Source: a bacterium HR29
GTDB lineage: Bacteria; Chloroflexota; Dehalococcoidia; Tepidiformales; Tepidiformaceae
Direction: 5' to 3'
Length of the DNA stretch: 64,000 bases
Assembly (NCBI GenBank): GCA_002898215.1
Contig: BEIF01000002.1
Coordinates: forward strand, 62,001 to 126,000
Positions 51,510 to 60,124 of this stretch are shown piece by piece. Numbering within the stretch: the first letter of the stretch is position 1; each line of letters begins with the position of its first letter. Under the pieces are notes generated by a model, which was given only the letters and a program-made list of their open reading frames with translations, was not told the DNA's origin and made no database searches. The translations under genes were made by a program, and so were the position numbers.

Positions 51510-52466
51510 TCATCCCGTGCGCAGGCGCGGGTCGAGGAGGTCCCTGAGGGCGTCGCCGAGCATGTTGAAGCCGAAGACAGCGGCGGAGAGGGCGACACCT
51601 GGGAAAACGGCGAGCCACCAACCCACCGTCATGTGGATGCGGGCTTCTCGGCTGAGCATGCCGCCCCAGCTCGGAACGTCAGGGGGTACGCCCAAGCCCA
51701 AAAAGCTCAAGGTCGCTTCGGCGAGGATGGCGTTGCCCAGTCCCAAGGTGGCCAGGGTGATGATCGGTGCCATCACGTTCGGGAGGATGTGGCGAAGGAT
51801 CATGCGCGTGTGCCCGACGCCGATCGCACGCGCCGCCTCCACGTAGGTGGCCTGGGATACGGAGAGCACCGCGCCGCGGATGATGCGCGACTGGCCAACG
51901 CCGAACAGGATCCCGAGCGAGATGATGATGATGAATACCGGCGTGCTGAACACGCCTTCGCGCTGGAGGAAGGGCGCCTGCCAATCGCGGAACACCGCCA
52001 CCACGCCCAGGAGGAAGACGAGCGCTGGGAAGGCGATGAAGGCGTCGACCAGGCGCTGAACGAGGATGTCGAACCAGCCCCCGAAGTACCCGCTGAGGAG
52101 CCCGAGCGCCACCGAGATGAACGTCGCCACGACGACGGCCGCGAAGCCGACGAACATGGCGATGCGCGCTCCCCACACGATGCGGCTGAAGACGTCGCGG
52201 CCGAGGTTATCGGTGCCGAAGAAGTGAGCGGTGCTCGGTGCCTCGAGTCGTCCCCCGGCGCCGAGTTGGTTCGGTTCGAAGGGCGCGGTCCAGGAGGCGG
52301 TGACGGCCAGGATGGCGATGAGAAGGACGAGCGCTCCCCCGAACAGGCCCAGCGGCTTCTCGCGAACCAGACGCCGGAGGACGTCCACGTAGAACGGAAG
52401 CTGCCGGCGGAGCTCGAACTGCGGTGCTTGCGCTTCGGCGATGGTTGCGCGTTCTTGCTGAGCCAC
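51510..52466 (-). CDS. Peptide/nickel-type ABC transporter permease, DppC-like
   Basis: The 318-residue protein has a cytoplasmic N-terminus, six membrane spans and the EAA-loop ATPase-contact motif (about EAARAIGVGHTRMILRHILPN), with the DppC family ending FGFNMLGDALRDLLDPRL. It pairs with the DppB-like permease upstream, nine bases apart. No ATP-binding subunit follows: the next gene downstream is the kinase cassette. Confidence 0.93.
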   Translation of the reverse strand: MAQQERATIAEAQAPQFELRRQLPFYVDVLRRLVREKPLGLFGGALVLLIAILAVTASWTAPFEPNQLGAGGRLEAPSTAHFFGTDNLGRDVFSRIVWGARIAMFVGFAAVVVATFISVALGLLSGYFGGWFDILVQRLVDAFIAFPALVFLLGVVAVFRDWQAPFLQREGVFSTPVFIIIISLGILFGVGQSRIIRGAVLSVSQATYVEAARAIGVGHTRMILRHILPNVMAPIITLATLGLGNAILAEATLSFLGLGVPPDVPSWGGMLSREARIHMTVGWWLAVFPGVALSAAVFGFNMLGDALRDLLDPRLRTG

Positions 52467-52475
52467 GGTCCCTTC

Positions 52476-53426
52476 CTACCCGTAACGAATCCGCGGGTCG
52501 AGCCACCCGTAGGTGAGGTCGACCACGATGTTGACGAGCACGACGATCACGGCGAGAACGAGGACGACGCCCTGCACCGACGGGTAGTCGCGCTGGAAGA
52601 TGGCGCCGATGAAGTATCGGCCCACGCCGGGGATGTTGAAGATGCTCTCGAGGATGATCGTCCCTCCCAGCGCGGTCCCCACCTGCAGGCCGACGATGGT
52701 GACGACGGGGATGAGGGCGTTCTTCAGGGCATGTCGGGTGATGATGGCCCGTTCACGAAGGCCCTTCGCCCACGCGGTGCGGATGTAATCCTGGCGAAGC
52801 ACTTCGAGCATCATCGTGCGGGTCATCCGCATCACGGAGCCCGCGAGCCCGACGCCGAGGAGGAGGGCCGGCCAGAAGTAGTAGTAGAGATGGTCGATCG
52901 GGCCGGCCGACCACGGCTTGTAGGTGAGAGGGGGCGACCACCCCCACCAAGTCGAGGGGAAGACGATGAGCAGCAAAGCCGTGAAGAAGTACGGCACCGA
53001 GAGGGCCAGGATGGCGAAGCTGCGGGCGGCGTAGTCGGCCAGCGTGTCTTGCCGGACGGCGGAGAGGATGCCGACCGGCAGAGCGATGATGAGCCCGATG
53101 AGGATGGCCATGAACCCGAACTCCACCGTCACCGGCAAGCGGTCCTGGAGTTCGGACGCCACCGACCTCCCGGTCCAGGGGGAATGGCCGAAGTCGCCGC
53201 GGAGGACCTTCCCCAGGTAGACGGCGAACTGCTGGGGGATGGGCTTGTCGAGGCCGAGCTCCCGCTCGATGCGGGCGCGGTCCTCCTCGGTGGCGTAGGG
53301 GTTCTCCGCCATCATCAGCTCCACCAAGTCGCCCGGGACGAGGCGCAGGAGCATGAAGGTGGCGAACATCACGAGGAGGACGGTGGGGATAGCGAGGAGA
53401 AGGCGGCGGATGACGTATTCGGTCAT
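52476..53426 (-). CDS. Peptide/nickel-type ABC transporter permease, DppB-like
   Basis: The 316-residue protein matches DppB: the N-terminal span ending TFMLLRLVPGD, the VEFGFMAILIGLIIALPVGI region and the EAA loop (DYIRTAWAKGLRERAIITRHALKNAL), ending VVDLTYGWLDPRIRYG. It forms half of the membrane channel. It is downstream of the substrate-binding gene, separated by a strong hairpin (53442-53478). Confidence 0.94.
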   Translation of the reverse strand: MTEYVIRRLLLAIPTVLLVMFATFMLLRLVPGDLVELMMAENPYATEEDRARIERELGLDKPIPQQFAVYLGKVLRGDFGHSPWTGRSVASELQDRLPVTVEFGFMAILIGLIIALPVGILSAVRQDTLADYAARSFAILALSVPYFFTALLLIVFPSTWWGWSPPLTYKPWSAGPIDHLYYYFWPALLLGVGLAGSVMRMTRTMMLEVLRQDYIRTAWAKGLRERAIITRHALKNALIPVVTIVGLQVGTALGGTIILESIFNIPGVGRYFIGAIFQRDYPSVQGVVLVLAVIVVLVNIVVDLTYGWLDPRIRYG

Positions 53427-53441
53427 AGGCGCGGCGTGCCA

Positions 53442-53478
53442 CCGTCGAGGGGCGGGAGAAGGGCCCGCCCCTCGACGG
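53442..53478 (-). terminator. Intra-operon hairpin between substrate-binding protein and permeases
   Basis: Perfect 15-base arms, CCGTCGAGGGGCGGG and its complement, flank a seven-base loop. No T-run follows on the minus strand, so it probably stabilises the upstream mRNA end or allows partial read-through, giving excess binding protein, as is common for importers. Confidence 0.6.
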
Positions 53479-53487
53479 AAGGTTCCC

Positions 53488-55167
53488 TTACAGGTCGAGC
53501 CAGAGCGTTTCGATCCGGCCGTCGTAGAGGTCGGTGTGGTAGAACCACCCCTTCACGGCGGGATCGGTGAACTCGTGCAGGTTGGTGGTGAACATGAACT
53601 TCATGGGGAAGTCGAGCACGATCTTCCGCTGCGCTTCGAGGACGAGCGCGCGCCGCCGCTCCCGGTCAAGCTCCTGGGACTGCTGGTCGATGAGGTCGAA
53701 GATCTCCTCGTTGTAATGCTTGTAGTACGTGGAATTCCTGCCGAAATACGAGGAAAGATTTTCGTCCGGGTCGGGGTTGTTGAGGGGGACGTGGTGCGAG
53801 AACGTGTACTTGTACGAGTAGGTCTGGTTGTAGTAGGCGGCGAGCTCCATCGGTTGCAGCTCCACTTCCACGCCGATCTGCGCCAGCTGCTGCTTCAGGA
53901 TCTCGCCGATCTGGTCGGCTTGGGGGTTCGTTGCCCAGATCATCGGCCCGCGGAAGCTCGTGACGCCCGCGGCTTGCATCAGCTTCTTGGCGTTGGCCAG
54001 GTCGAACTTGTGCTCGGGGAGTTCCTCGGGGAGCGCCCAGTACTCGTAGATCGGGAGGATGGGCCCGAAGGCGCGCACCCCGTCGCCCGCATAGACGAGG
54101 TCGAGCACCTGCTCGGGATTGACCGCCTGCACGACCGCCTGGCGGAAGCGGGGGTCGCTGAACGGAGGCTGGTACGGCTGGTCCTTCGTGGTTGGCGGCA
54201 TGCGCATCTGCCGCCAGAACTGCGAGGGAACCGCCTTGTAGTTCGCGTCCTTCCGCGCGCTGCGCACGCGATCGAGCTGGGGCTGGCTCACGATGACCGC
54301 GTGCACCTGCTTCTGGATGAACATGGTGGCGGCGGTATCGGGGTCGGTGGCGAAGAGCCAGGTGACGCGGTCGACGTAGGGGAGCCCCTGCTTCCAGTAG
54401 TCCGGGTTCCGCTCCGCCTTCATGTGGACGTCTTTCTGCCATTCCTTGAAGATGAACGGCCCCGTCCCGACCGCGTGCTGGGTGAGGTCACCGTACTTCT
54501 CCACCGTCTCCCGGTTGATGATGAGCGTCCAGGGGCTTGCCAGGTAGCTCATCATCGGCGCGTACGGCCGTTTCGTGCGGAATACGACCGTGTACTTGTC
54601 GGGCGTGTCGATGCCATCGAGCTTGCCGAGGAAGAAGTAGGCGTGCTGGAACTTCCCCGGCTCGTTCGTGCTCTGCCGCTCGATCGAGTACTTGACGTCT
54701 TCGGCGGTCAGCTCCCGGCCGTTGGCCGGGTCCACGTTGTGGAACTTCACCCCCTGGTGGATCTTCACCACCCACGTGAGCTGGTCGGGGTTTTCGGGCA
54801 GTGCCGTGGCGAGGTCGGTCACGATCTCCGCGAGGTCCGGTGTGAAGCGGTAGAGACCGTTGTAGACGTTGTTCGTGAGGGCCGTGTTGTAGGGGAACGT
54901 GTCGAAGTGCGGGTCGAGGCTGCGCGGGGAGCCGCCGAGGTGGAAGATGACCTCACCGCCCCGCTTCGGCTGCTCTGTGGGGGCGGCGGTCGGCGACGCG
55001 CCCGGCGTCTGCCCCGCCGGAGGCTGCGTGCCGCCCGGGGCCTCCTCGTCGTCGCCGCAGCCCGCAAGGGCCAACCCGGCGAGACCTGCCCCGGCAACAC
55101 CGCTCCCGTAGAGCAGCCGCCGCCGGCTGATGCGGCGGACAGCGTACCGCTCCCAGTAGTTGGACAT
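53488..55167 (-). CDS. Tat-exported lipoprotein, peptide-type ABC substrate-binding protein (SBP_bac_5)
   Basis: The 559-residue protein begins with SRRRLLYGSG, a twin-arginine signal, ending in LAGC, so it should be exported folded and then lipid-anchored. A Pro/Thr linker and a full SBP_bac_5 domain follow (YNGLYRFTPDLAEIVTDLATALPE; WVVKIHQGVKFHNVDPANGRELTAEDVKYSIER). It delivers peptides, nickel or another solute to the permeases. The ATG at 55167 has a GGGAGGGAGC ribosome site; the longer upstream frame is not needed. Confidence 0.94.
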   Translation of the reverse strand: MSNYWERYAVRRISRRRLLYGSGVAGAGLAGLALAGCGDDEEAPGGTQPPAGQTPGASPTAAPTEQPKRGGEVIFHLGGSPRSLDPHFDTFPYNTALTNNVYNGLYRFTPDLAEIVTDLATALPENPDQLTWVVKIHQGVKFHNVDPANGRELTAEDVKYSIERQSTNEPGKFQHAYFFLGKLDGIDTPDKYTVVFRTKRPYAPMMSYLASPWTLIINRETVEKYGDLTQHAVGTGPFIFKEWQKDVHMKAERNPDYWKQGLPYVDRVTWLFATDPDTAATMFIQKQVHAVIVSQPQLDRVRSARKDANYKAVPSQFWRQMRMPPTTKDQPYQPPFSDPRFRQAVVQAVNPEQVLDLVYAGDGVRAFGPILPIYEYWALPEELPEHKFDLANAKKLMQAAGVTSFRGPMIWATNPQADQIGEILKQQLAQIGVEVELQPMELAAYYNQTYSYKYTFSHHVPLNNPDPDENLSSYFGRNSTYYKHYNEEIFDLIDQQSQELDRERRRALVLEAQRKIVLDFPMKFMFTTNLHEFTDPAVKGWFYHTDLYDGRIETLWLDL

Positions 55168-55363
55168 CCGTGCTCCCTCCCTGAACAGTGTTCGCGCCGG
55201 CCCGGCCGCTGCCGGCGCTGGACGGCAGCCCATTCCTACGGCCCTGCCGAAGGGTTGTCAAGGGGTCGAGCGAACGTTCGATCAAGCATCGCAACCGACG
55301 CCCGATCGTGAATCGTCACACAATCTTCATTTCCCGCGCGGAAGCGCCCCAGCCCCGGCGCCG

Positions 55364-55369
55364 TATACT
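55364..55369 (+). promoter_or_regulatory. -10 box TATACT for the OmpR-like regulator
   Basis: The box ends 18 bases before the ATG at 55388, with a short purine-rich leader between. Confidence 0.45.
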
Positions 55370-55387
55370 CCCGCCAGGAAGGCCCGC

Positions 55388-56068
55388 ATGCGGACGGTCA
55401 CCCTCGTCTCCCGCCACGAGGACGTCCTCGCCCTCGTCCCGGCCCTCGAACGGCAGGGTTTCTCGATCGCCGCTTCCTCGCCGACCGAGTTCGCAGACCG
55501 CGCCGGTATCGACCGGCCCGCGGCCCTCCTCCTCGACCTGCGCGACCTGCCCCAGGCCGCCTTCGAGCTCATCCGGACCACCTACCGCGACACTTCGGTC
55601 CTCATCGTTCTCGTGGGACGCGAACAGCTCGAGCGGGTCCCGCCCCGCCTCGATGTCGACGACTTCGTCGTCATGCCGGCCGATGCCGCCGAGGTGCACC
55701 GGCGGCTCGAGCGGGCGCTCTGGCGCCGCTTCGGCGTCGACGAGCAGGACGTCGTCCGCTGCGGGGCGCTGGCCATCGACCTCGCCAACTACCGCGTCAC
55801 CGTCGCCGGGGAGCCCGTCGTCCTCACGTTCAAGGAGTACGAGCTCCTCCGCTTCCTGGCGGTGAACGCTGGACGCGTGTTCACCCGCGAACAGCTCCTC
55901 AACCGCGTCTGGGGGTACGACTACTTCGGGGGCGCACGGACCGTCGACGTTCACATCCGGCGCATCCGCGCGAAGGTCGAGGTGAAGGGGTACCGCTTCA
56001 TCGAGACGGTGCGGAACGTCGGCTACCGGCTGGTGCCGTCTGCCCAGCGCGAGCCCGTCGCGGAGTGA
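55388..56068 (+). CDS. Atypical OmpR/PhoB-like response regulator
   Basis: The 226-residue protein has a receiver-like N-domain (about 1-115) and a winged-helix effector (about 125-220) with the PhoB recognition pattern TFKEYELLRFLAVNAGRVFTREQLLNRVWGYDYFGGARTVDVHIRRIRAKVE. The receiver is atypical: the double acid of strand 1 reads RHED and the conserved Lys is replaced (VVMPAD), so phosphorylation may not control it. No partner histidine kinase is adjacent. Confidence 0.9.
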   Translation: MRTVTLVSRHEDVLALVPALERQGFSIAASSPTEFADRAGIDRPAALLLDLRDLPQAAFELIRTTYRDTSVLIVLVGREQLERVPPRLDVDDFVVMPADAAEVHRRLERALWRRFGVDEQDVVRCGALAIDLANYRVTVAGEPVVLTFKEYELLRFLAVNAGRVFTREQLLNRVWGYDYFGGARTVDVHIRRIRAKVEVKGYRFIETVRNVGYRLVPSAQREPVAE

Positions 56069-56106
56069 CGCTCGCCCGCGGGGGCTCCGGCTCGTACCCT
56101 GAGGGC

Positions 56107-56514
56107 GTGAACGAGGAGCAGTCCCGCCGCATGGCCGCCGCTGCCGAGGCACTCCTCGAGGCGTTGGAGGCGGCCGCGGAGGCTCGCGAGGCCATCGCTT
56201 CGGCCCGCTTCGAATCCGCCCTCGAACGGGAGCGCGTGCAAGCGGCCCGCCGTGCCGCCGCCGCGGTCGAGCAGACCGCCCGCAAGGTGGAAGTGGCGGC
56301 CGGGCGTCTGGGCGCCGCTGTCGCCGCCCTCCGCCTGGCCGGCGCCTTCGAAGCTGTCCGCGAAGGGCTGGATGCCGCGCGGCGCGGCAAGGCTGCGGCC
56401 CGGGCGATCCCCGAAGGGGACGGGACCGCTGCCCGACGGGCCGCAGCCGAGGCTGCCCTCGAGGACCTCGAGCGAGCCCTGGACCGGCTCACCCGAATCG
56501 CCTTTCCCTCTTAA
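56107..56514 (+). CDS. Predicted coiled-coil protein of unknown function
   Basis: The 135-residue protein is almost entirely Ala/Glu/Arg helix (NEEQSRRMAAAAEALLEALEAAAEAREAIASARFESAL and later Ala/Val-rich heptads). The GTG at 56107 is preceded six bases away by a TACCCT box (56095-56100), which favours it over a GTG at 56065 that overlaps the previous stop. It ends six bases before the convergent pyrophosphatase gene. No family recognised; the composition is compatible with a structural protein, but compositional bias means the ORF may be less certain. Confidence 0.55.
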   Translation: MNEEQSRRMAAAAEALLEALEAAAEAREAIASARFESALERERVQAARRAAAAVEQTARKVEVAAGRLGAAVAALRLAGAFEAVREGLDAARRGKAAARAIPEGDGTAARRAAAEAALEDLERALDRLTRIAFPS

Positions 56515-56520
56515 AGCGGG

Positions 56521-57063
56521 CTAGCGGGCGCCGAACGCCTCCTCGTACGCCGCAAGGGCTGCGCGAATCGCGGCCAACGCCTCCTCCCTCCCCTGGAAAG
56601 GGTCGATGACGACGACCTCTTTCTCCTCCAGCACCTTGTAGTCGATGAAGAAGCGGGAGATCTCGGCCATCCGGTGCGGCGAGACCTGCTCCAACGTTCG
56701 CACGTGGGCGAACTCCGGGTCGTCGCGGCTCACGGCCAGGATCTTCAGGTCGGGCTTGCCCGCGTCGATCATCCGCAGCACGCCGAGCGGCCGCACGAAG
56801 ACGATCGTGAGGGGGTCGATCGGCTCCTGTCCGAGGACGAGCACGTCCAAGGGGTCGCCGTCTTCGGCGTAGGAGCGGGGGATGAAGCCGTAATTCGCCG
56901 GGTAGTGGACCGCGCTGTGGAGCACGCGGTCGAGCCGCAGGAGCCCGGTCTCCTTATCCAGCTCGTACTTGTTCTTGCTGCCGGCGGGAATCTCGATGAT
57001 CACCGGCAGCGCCGTCTCGATCTCGTTCGGGTCGACGGGGACATCGTGCCAAGGGTGGACCAC
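56521..57063 (-). CDS. ppa: Inorganic pyrophosphatase (family I)
   Basis: The 180-residue protein has the family-I residues: IEIPAGSKNKYELDKETG, HYPANYGFIPRSYAEDGDPLDVLVLG (the DxDPxD metal site) and the later KPDLKILAV. It splits PPi, driving biosynthetic reactions. The GTG start is chosen because the next upstream bases are a TAG (57068-57070 region) and the family starts here. Confidence 0.96.
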   Translation of the reverse strand: MVHPWHDVPVDPNEIETALPVIIEIPAGSKNKYELDKETGLLRLDRVLHSAVHYPANYGFIPRSYAEDGDPLDVLVLGQEPIDPLTIVFVRPLGVLRMIDAGKPDLKILAVSRDDPEFAHVRTLEQVSPHRMAEISRFFIDYKVLEEKEVVVIDPFQGREEALAAIRAALAAYEEAFGAR

Positions 57064-57737
57064 GCTCTAGGACCTCCGAGGCCTTCGCTCGCGAGGGTCC
57101 CGCGGAGACGGCCTCCGTGCAAGTGACACCTTTCCCTCGGAGCACCGGGGCGGGATGGGCGACCGGACGGCTCGAGCACCGTCCCCGACGCCGCTTGCCT
57201 CTCCCCGTCGAGATCCATGGCCCGGACACGATTCCTCTGACGAGGTGGAGCGGTCGAACGCTCGCTTCGAGCGGCTGCTCCACCGCCCGAGCGTCGGTAT
57301 CCCTGCCGGTCGGCTCCCCGTCGTGCTGACCGCTCCTCGAGGAGCCTGGAGCTCGGGCTCGCGGGCCCCGCGGGCTCCTTGCGGGGGTGAGCTTGGCCTC
57401 GTGGCAAAGGAGGCGGAGCTTCGCGTGATTCGAGCCCCGAGGCAACGTTCCGCCACCGTGCGGAGAAGGACGTGTCGGAGGGACCCGACGCTGCGCTGGC
57501 CAGCACGGCCGCCCGTACCCTGAGCGAGTGCGTCGGACGCGTCCCCGACTGTCGCGTCGATGTCCCGGCATCCGCGGCGATGGAGCACGCGGGGAGCGCT
57601 CGGAGCCTGGCCGGGACCCTGCCCATCGTGGCGCGGCGGTAGGCGGGACGGGGTCCGGGCTGGGCGCCCGCGGGAGGCGCGGCCGCTGCCGGAGCGTTCC
57701 GCCTCGGCGCCCGAACGGGTACCCTCCGGGGTGAACG
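57064..57737. other. Divergent intergenic block with stable hairpins, no gene seen
   Basis: Neither strand gives plausible protein. The block is rich in self-complementary sequence: GGTGGAGC (57244-57251) pairs with GCTCCACC (57277-57284), enclosing CGCTCG-CTT-CGAGCG (57259-57273), and GCTCCTCGAGGAGC (near 57332-57345) is a perfect palindrome. A structured RNA or regulatory spacer is possible. I searched for T-box and RNase P motifs and did not find them. Confidence 0.45.
57720..57725 (+). promoter_or_regulatory. -10 box TACCCT for the zinc-finger/LysM gene
   Basis: It ends 12 bases before the ATG at 57738. Confidence 0.4.
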
Positions 57738-58304
57738 ATGTCCGACCCCCGCTGCCACTACTGCGAACGTCCCGCCGAAGCTGAGTGCCCCACCTGCGGG
57801 CGGCTGTACTGCGCCGACCACGGCGAGGACGTATGCCTGCGTTGTCTCGCTCCCGACTCGGTGCTCCCCTCGGCGGCGGTGTATCGGGGTTCCCTCCTCG
57901 CTCTCGTCATCGGGACGCTCGTCACTATCTACCTCCTGCTGCGACCGCCCGGCGCTGCCACGGAGCGTGACACCGTCCTCCCCATCGTCACGAACACGCC
58001 TGCCGTGACGGCCACGGCCACCCCCACGCCGACCGCCGCGCCTTCGGGCGCTGGGCAGCCGACGGCACCCGTCGGCACGACGGCGCCCGCGCCAGCCGGG
58101 ACGCTGGCCTCGGGAGAGACCCCGGTGCCGATTGCCACGCCGACCCCTGCTGAGCGGACGTATACGGTTCAGCCCGGGGACACCCTCTCCAGCATCGCCG
58201 CGCGGTTCGGAACGACGGTCGAAGCGATCCTCGAGCTGAATCCTGGCGTCGTTCCGGAGGCGCTCCAGCCGGGGACCCAGTTGCGTTTGCCGCCAGCGCC
58301 ATGA
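57738..58304 (+). CDS. B-box-like zinc-finger, transmembrane, LysM protein
   Basis: The first 40 residues hold a Cys/His array, CHYCERPAEAECPTCGRLYC followed by DHG and CLRC, resembling a B-box or ZnF-AN1-like double site. One span follows (about 52-70), then a long Thr/Pro/Ala linker and a C-terminal LysM (about 142-188, YTVQPGDTLSSIAARFGTT). The finger should face the cytoplasm and the LysM the outside, as a link between a cytoplasmic partner and the cell wall. It overlaps the next gene by four bases. Confidence 0.85.
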   Translation: MSDPRCHYCERPAEAECPTCGRLYCADHGEDVCLRCLAPDSVLPSAAVYRGSLLALVIGTLVTIYLLLRPPGAATERDTVLPIVTNTPAVTATATPTPTAAPSGAGQPTAPVGTTAPAPAGTLASGETPVPIATPTPAERTYTVQPGDTLSSIAARFGTTVEAILELNPGVVPEALQPGTQLRLPPAP

Positions 58305-58786
58305 ACGCCGAAGATCCTGTCCTCGCTTCCATCCAGCGCGAAGCCCGCGCCCGGAGCACCGTCCTGCGCCAGGCAGTGGTGTGGACCCCGCTCTTCCTCG
58401 CCGCTGCCGGCGCTTTCCTTTTCTTTCTTATCGACGAAGCTCGCGGGGGCGACCGGGGGAGCTGGTTCACCGTCGGGCTGCTCGGGGTGTTCACGGTGCT
58501 CTTCGGGTACATGAGCGTCCAGGCTCTCCGTGACCTGACGGGGGAGCCGGCGGAGCACGAAGGGCTCATCACCCGACGTTGGGCACGGACAGATGCCTTC
58601 CTCTTTCGGTCCCACTACGTGCGCGTAGAACCCGGCATCATCCTGCGCATCGACCCGCGCCACCACGACGTGACCGAGGGCGAGTACGTCTGGGTCCGGT
58701 ACTACCGGGGGACGTCCGTCGCCATTTCGTTCGAGCGGCGCGAGCCCCCGGAGGGCGTCCGCGAGAAGCTGCGACGGCGGCGGTGA
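58301..58786 (+). CDS. Conserved membrane protein of unknown function
   Basis: The 161-residue protein has two spans (about 28-46 and 58-74) and a soluble C-terminal domain with a possible beta barrel (HYVRVEPGIILRIDPRHHDVTEGEYVWVRYYRG). It is translationally coupled to the zinc-finger/LysM protein through an ATGA overlap, so the two probably work together. No family recognised with confidence. Confidence 0.75.
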   Translation: MNAEDPVLASIQREARARSTVLRQAVVWTPLFLAAAGAFLFFLIDEARGGDRGSWFTVGLLGVFTVLFGYMSVQALRDLTGEPAEHEGLITRRWARTDAFLFRSHYVRVEPGIILRIDPRHHDVTEGEYVWVRYYRGTSVAISFERREPPEGVREKLRRRR

Positions 58787-58838
58787 CGCTCCGAAAAGGG
58801 TTGCCGCGGCGGCCGGTACTGGCCAGAATCACGGCCGA

Positions 58839-59549
58839 ATGCCAGAGCCCGCGACCAGACCCTCCTACCGCACCATCCGTGAGCTGTCCGAGGACGAGCG
58901 ACCGCGGGAGCGACTCCTCCGCCACGGGCCGGAGGTGCTGAGGGATGCGGAACTCGTGGCGATCGTCCTCGGCTCCGGCCTGGCGGGTGAAAACGTGGTC
59001 GACCTCGCCAGGCGGATCCTCGAGCAGCACGGCGGGCTGCCCGGGCTCGTGAGGGCCGACGCCCGGACCCTCCAGCGCCTGCGAGGGGTGGGCGCGGCGA
59101 AAGCCGCCCAGCTCGCCGCCGCGGTCGAGCTCGGCCGGCGGGTGCAGCGGCTCGTGCCCGAGGACCGGCCTCACCTCGGCTCGCCCGAGGCCGTGTACGC
59201 CTACGTCGCCGGACGTTTCGTGGGCCGGACGAAGGAGCAGCTCCTCGTGCTCGCGCTCGACACGCGCGGGCGGCTGCTCGGAACGCCTGCCGTCCTCGGC
59301 GGGACGGTGCTCAGTGTCGCTGTCCGGCCGGCCGAAGTCTTCCGCGAGGCCGTCGTGCTCGAGGCGACGGGCGTCATCCTTGTCCACAACCATCCCTCGG
59401 GAGACCCCACCCCCAGTGCCGACGACATCCGCGTGACGAAGCAGCTCGCCGAGGCCGGTGCGCTGTTGGGCATCGACCTCGTGGACCACGTCATCGTGGG
59501 GCTCAACCGGTACGTGAGCATGCGGCGTGAGGGCATCGCGCTGCGCTGA
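58839..59549 (+). CDS. radC: RadC-family JAB-domain protein
   Basis: The 236-residue protein has the N-terminal RadC helical region (RERLLRHGPEVLRDAELVAIVLGSGLAGENVVDLARRIL), a helix-hairpin-helix-like segment (LQRLRGVGAAKAAQLAA) and the JAB metallo-site VHNHPSGDPTPSADD. RadC is common, but its role in DNA repair or recombination is unproven. It runs with its neighbours but has 52 bases of spacing upstream. Confidence 0.95.
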   Translation: MPEPATRPSYRTIRELSEDERPRERLLRHGPEVLRDAELVAIVLGSGLAGENVVDLARRILEQHGGLPGLVRADARTLQRLRGVGAAKAAQLAAAVELGRRVQRLVPEDRPHLGSPEAVYAYVAGRFVGRTKEQLLVLALDTRGRLLGTPAVLGGTVLSVAVRPAEVFREAVVLEATGVILVHNHPSGDPTPSADDIRVTKQLAEAGALLGIDLVDHVIVGLNRYVSMRREGIALR

Positions 59550-59632
59550 GGCAAAATCTTCACACTCCGATAGTGGACATAGCGTGACATCCGTGTACGC
59601 TATGGATGGATACGCGCCCGGGGAGGTCGGCC

Positions 59633-59827
59633 GTGGAAGTCGCAGTCATCGAATTCGAGCTGACCTGCCCCGAGCACGGCGCACACCGCACCATCGTCCC
59701 GGCGAAGCTTCCCTGGCCCCGCGCCTGTGTGCACTGCTTCCGGCCGGCCCAGCGCCGCGAGGTGCGCCGCTTCACCGTGGAGTGGCCCCCCGACTCCCCC
59801 GTCGGCGGGGAAGCGTACATCGGCTGA
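59633..59827 (+). CDS. Small zinc-ribbon-like protein
   Basis: The 64-residue protein contains LTCPEHGAHRTIVPAKLPWPRACVHCFRP, with CPxxG and CVHC pairs that could hold one zinc. The GTG start is preceded by a GGGAGG site. A TACGCT box lies at 59596-59601; the alternative ATG at 59606 would be only four bases from it. Role unknown. Confidence 0.6.
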   Translation: MEVAVIEFELTCPEHGAHRTIVPAKLPWPRACVHCFRPAQRREVRRFTVEWPPDSPVGGEAYIG

Positions 59828-59872
59828 GGACACTCCCTGTGCGGTCGCCGCGCGACCGCCGAATGTGATGGT

Positions 59873-60124
59873 GTGGCAGCCTTCTGGCTTTGGGTGGTTC
59901 GTCCCTTCGCGCTCCTCGTCGTCGCGGCGGCTGCAGCGGCAGGAGGGACCGAGGTCGCGAGCTGGGACCTCTGCCTGGCCGCCGGCAGTGCGGCCGGCAT
60001 CGTAGCGTTGGCCGCGAGCCGGGCTGGGGCATCGGCCGCTAGGCGGGCGCGAAACCGCGCTGGCGCCGAGGTCGTTCGCCACCCCACGGCTCACGCTGAG
60101 GCCGAGCGACGGCGCGCGGCCTGA
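59873..60124 (+). CDS. Possible small membrane protein
   Basis: The 83-residue frame has two hydrophobic stretches (WVVRPFALLVVAAAAAAGG and LCLAAGSAAGIVALAASRAG) and a basic tail. It begins with GTG and has no ribosome-binding site or known family; the Ala-rich composition could be by chance. Confidence 0.35.
   Translation: MAAFWLWVVRPFALLVVAAAAAAGGTEVASWDLCLAAGSAAGIVALAASRAGASAARRARNRAGAEVVRHPTAHAEAERRRAA

Noticed and set aside
57064-57130. Possible T-box leader upstream of ppa
   Set aside because: Only a loose GGTGNCAC match on the minus strand; no specifier stem or T-box core, and ppa is not a T-box target.
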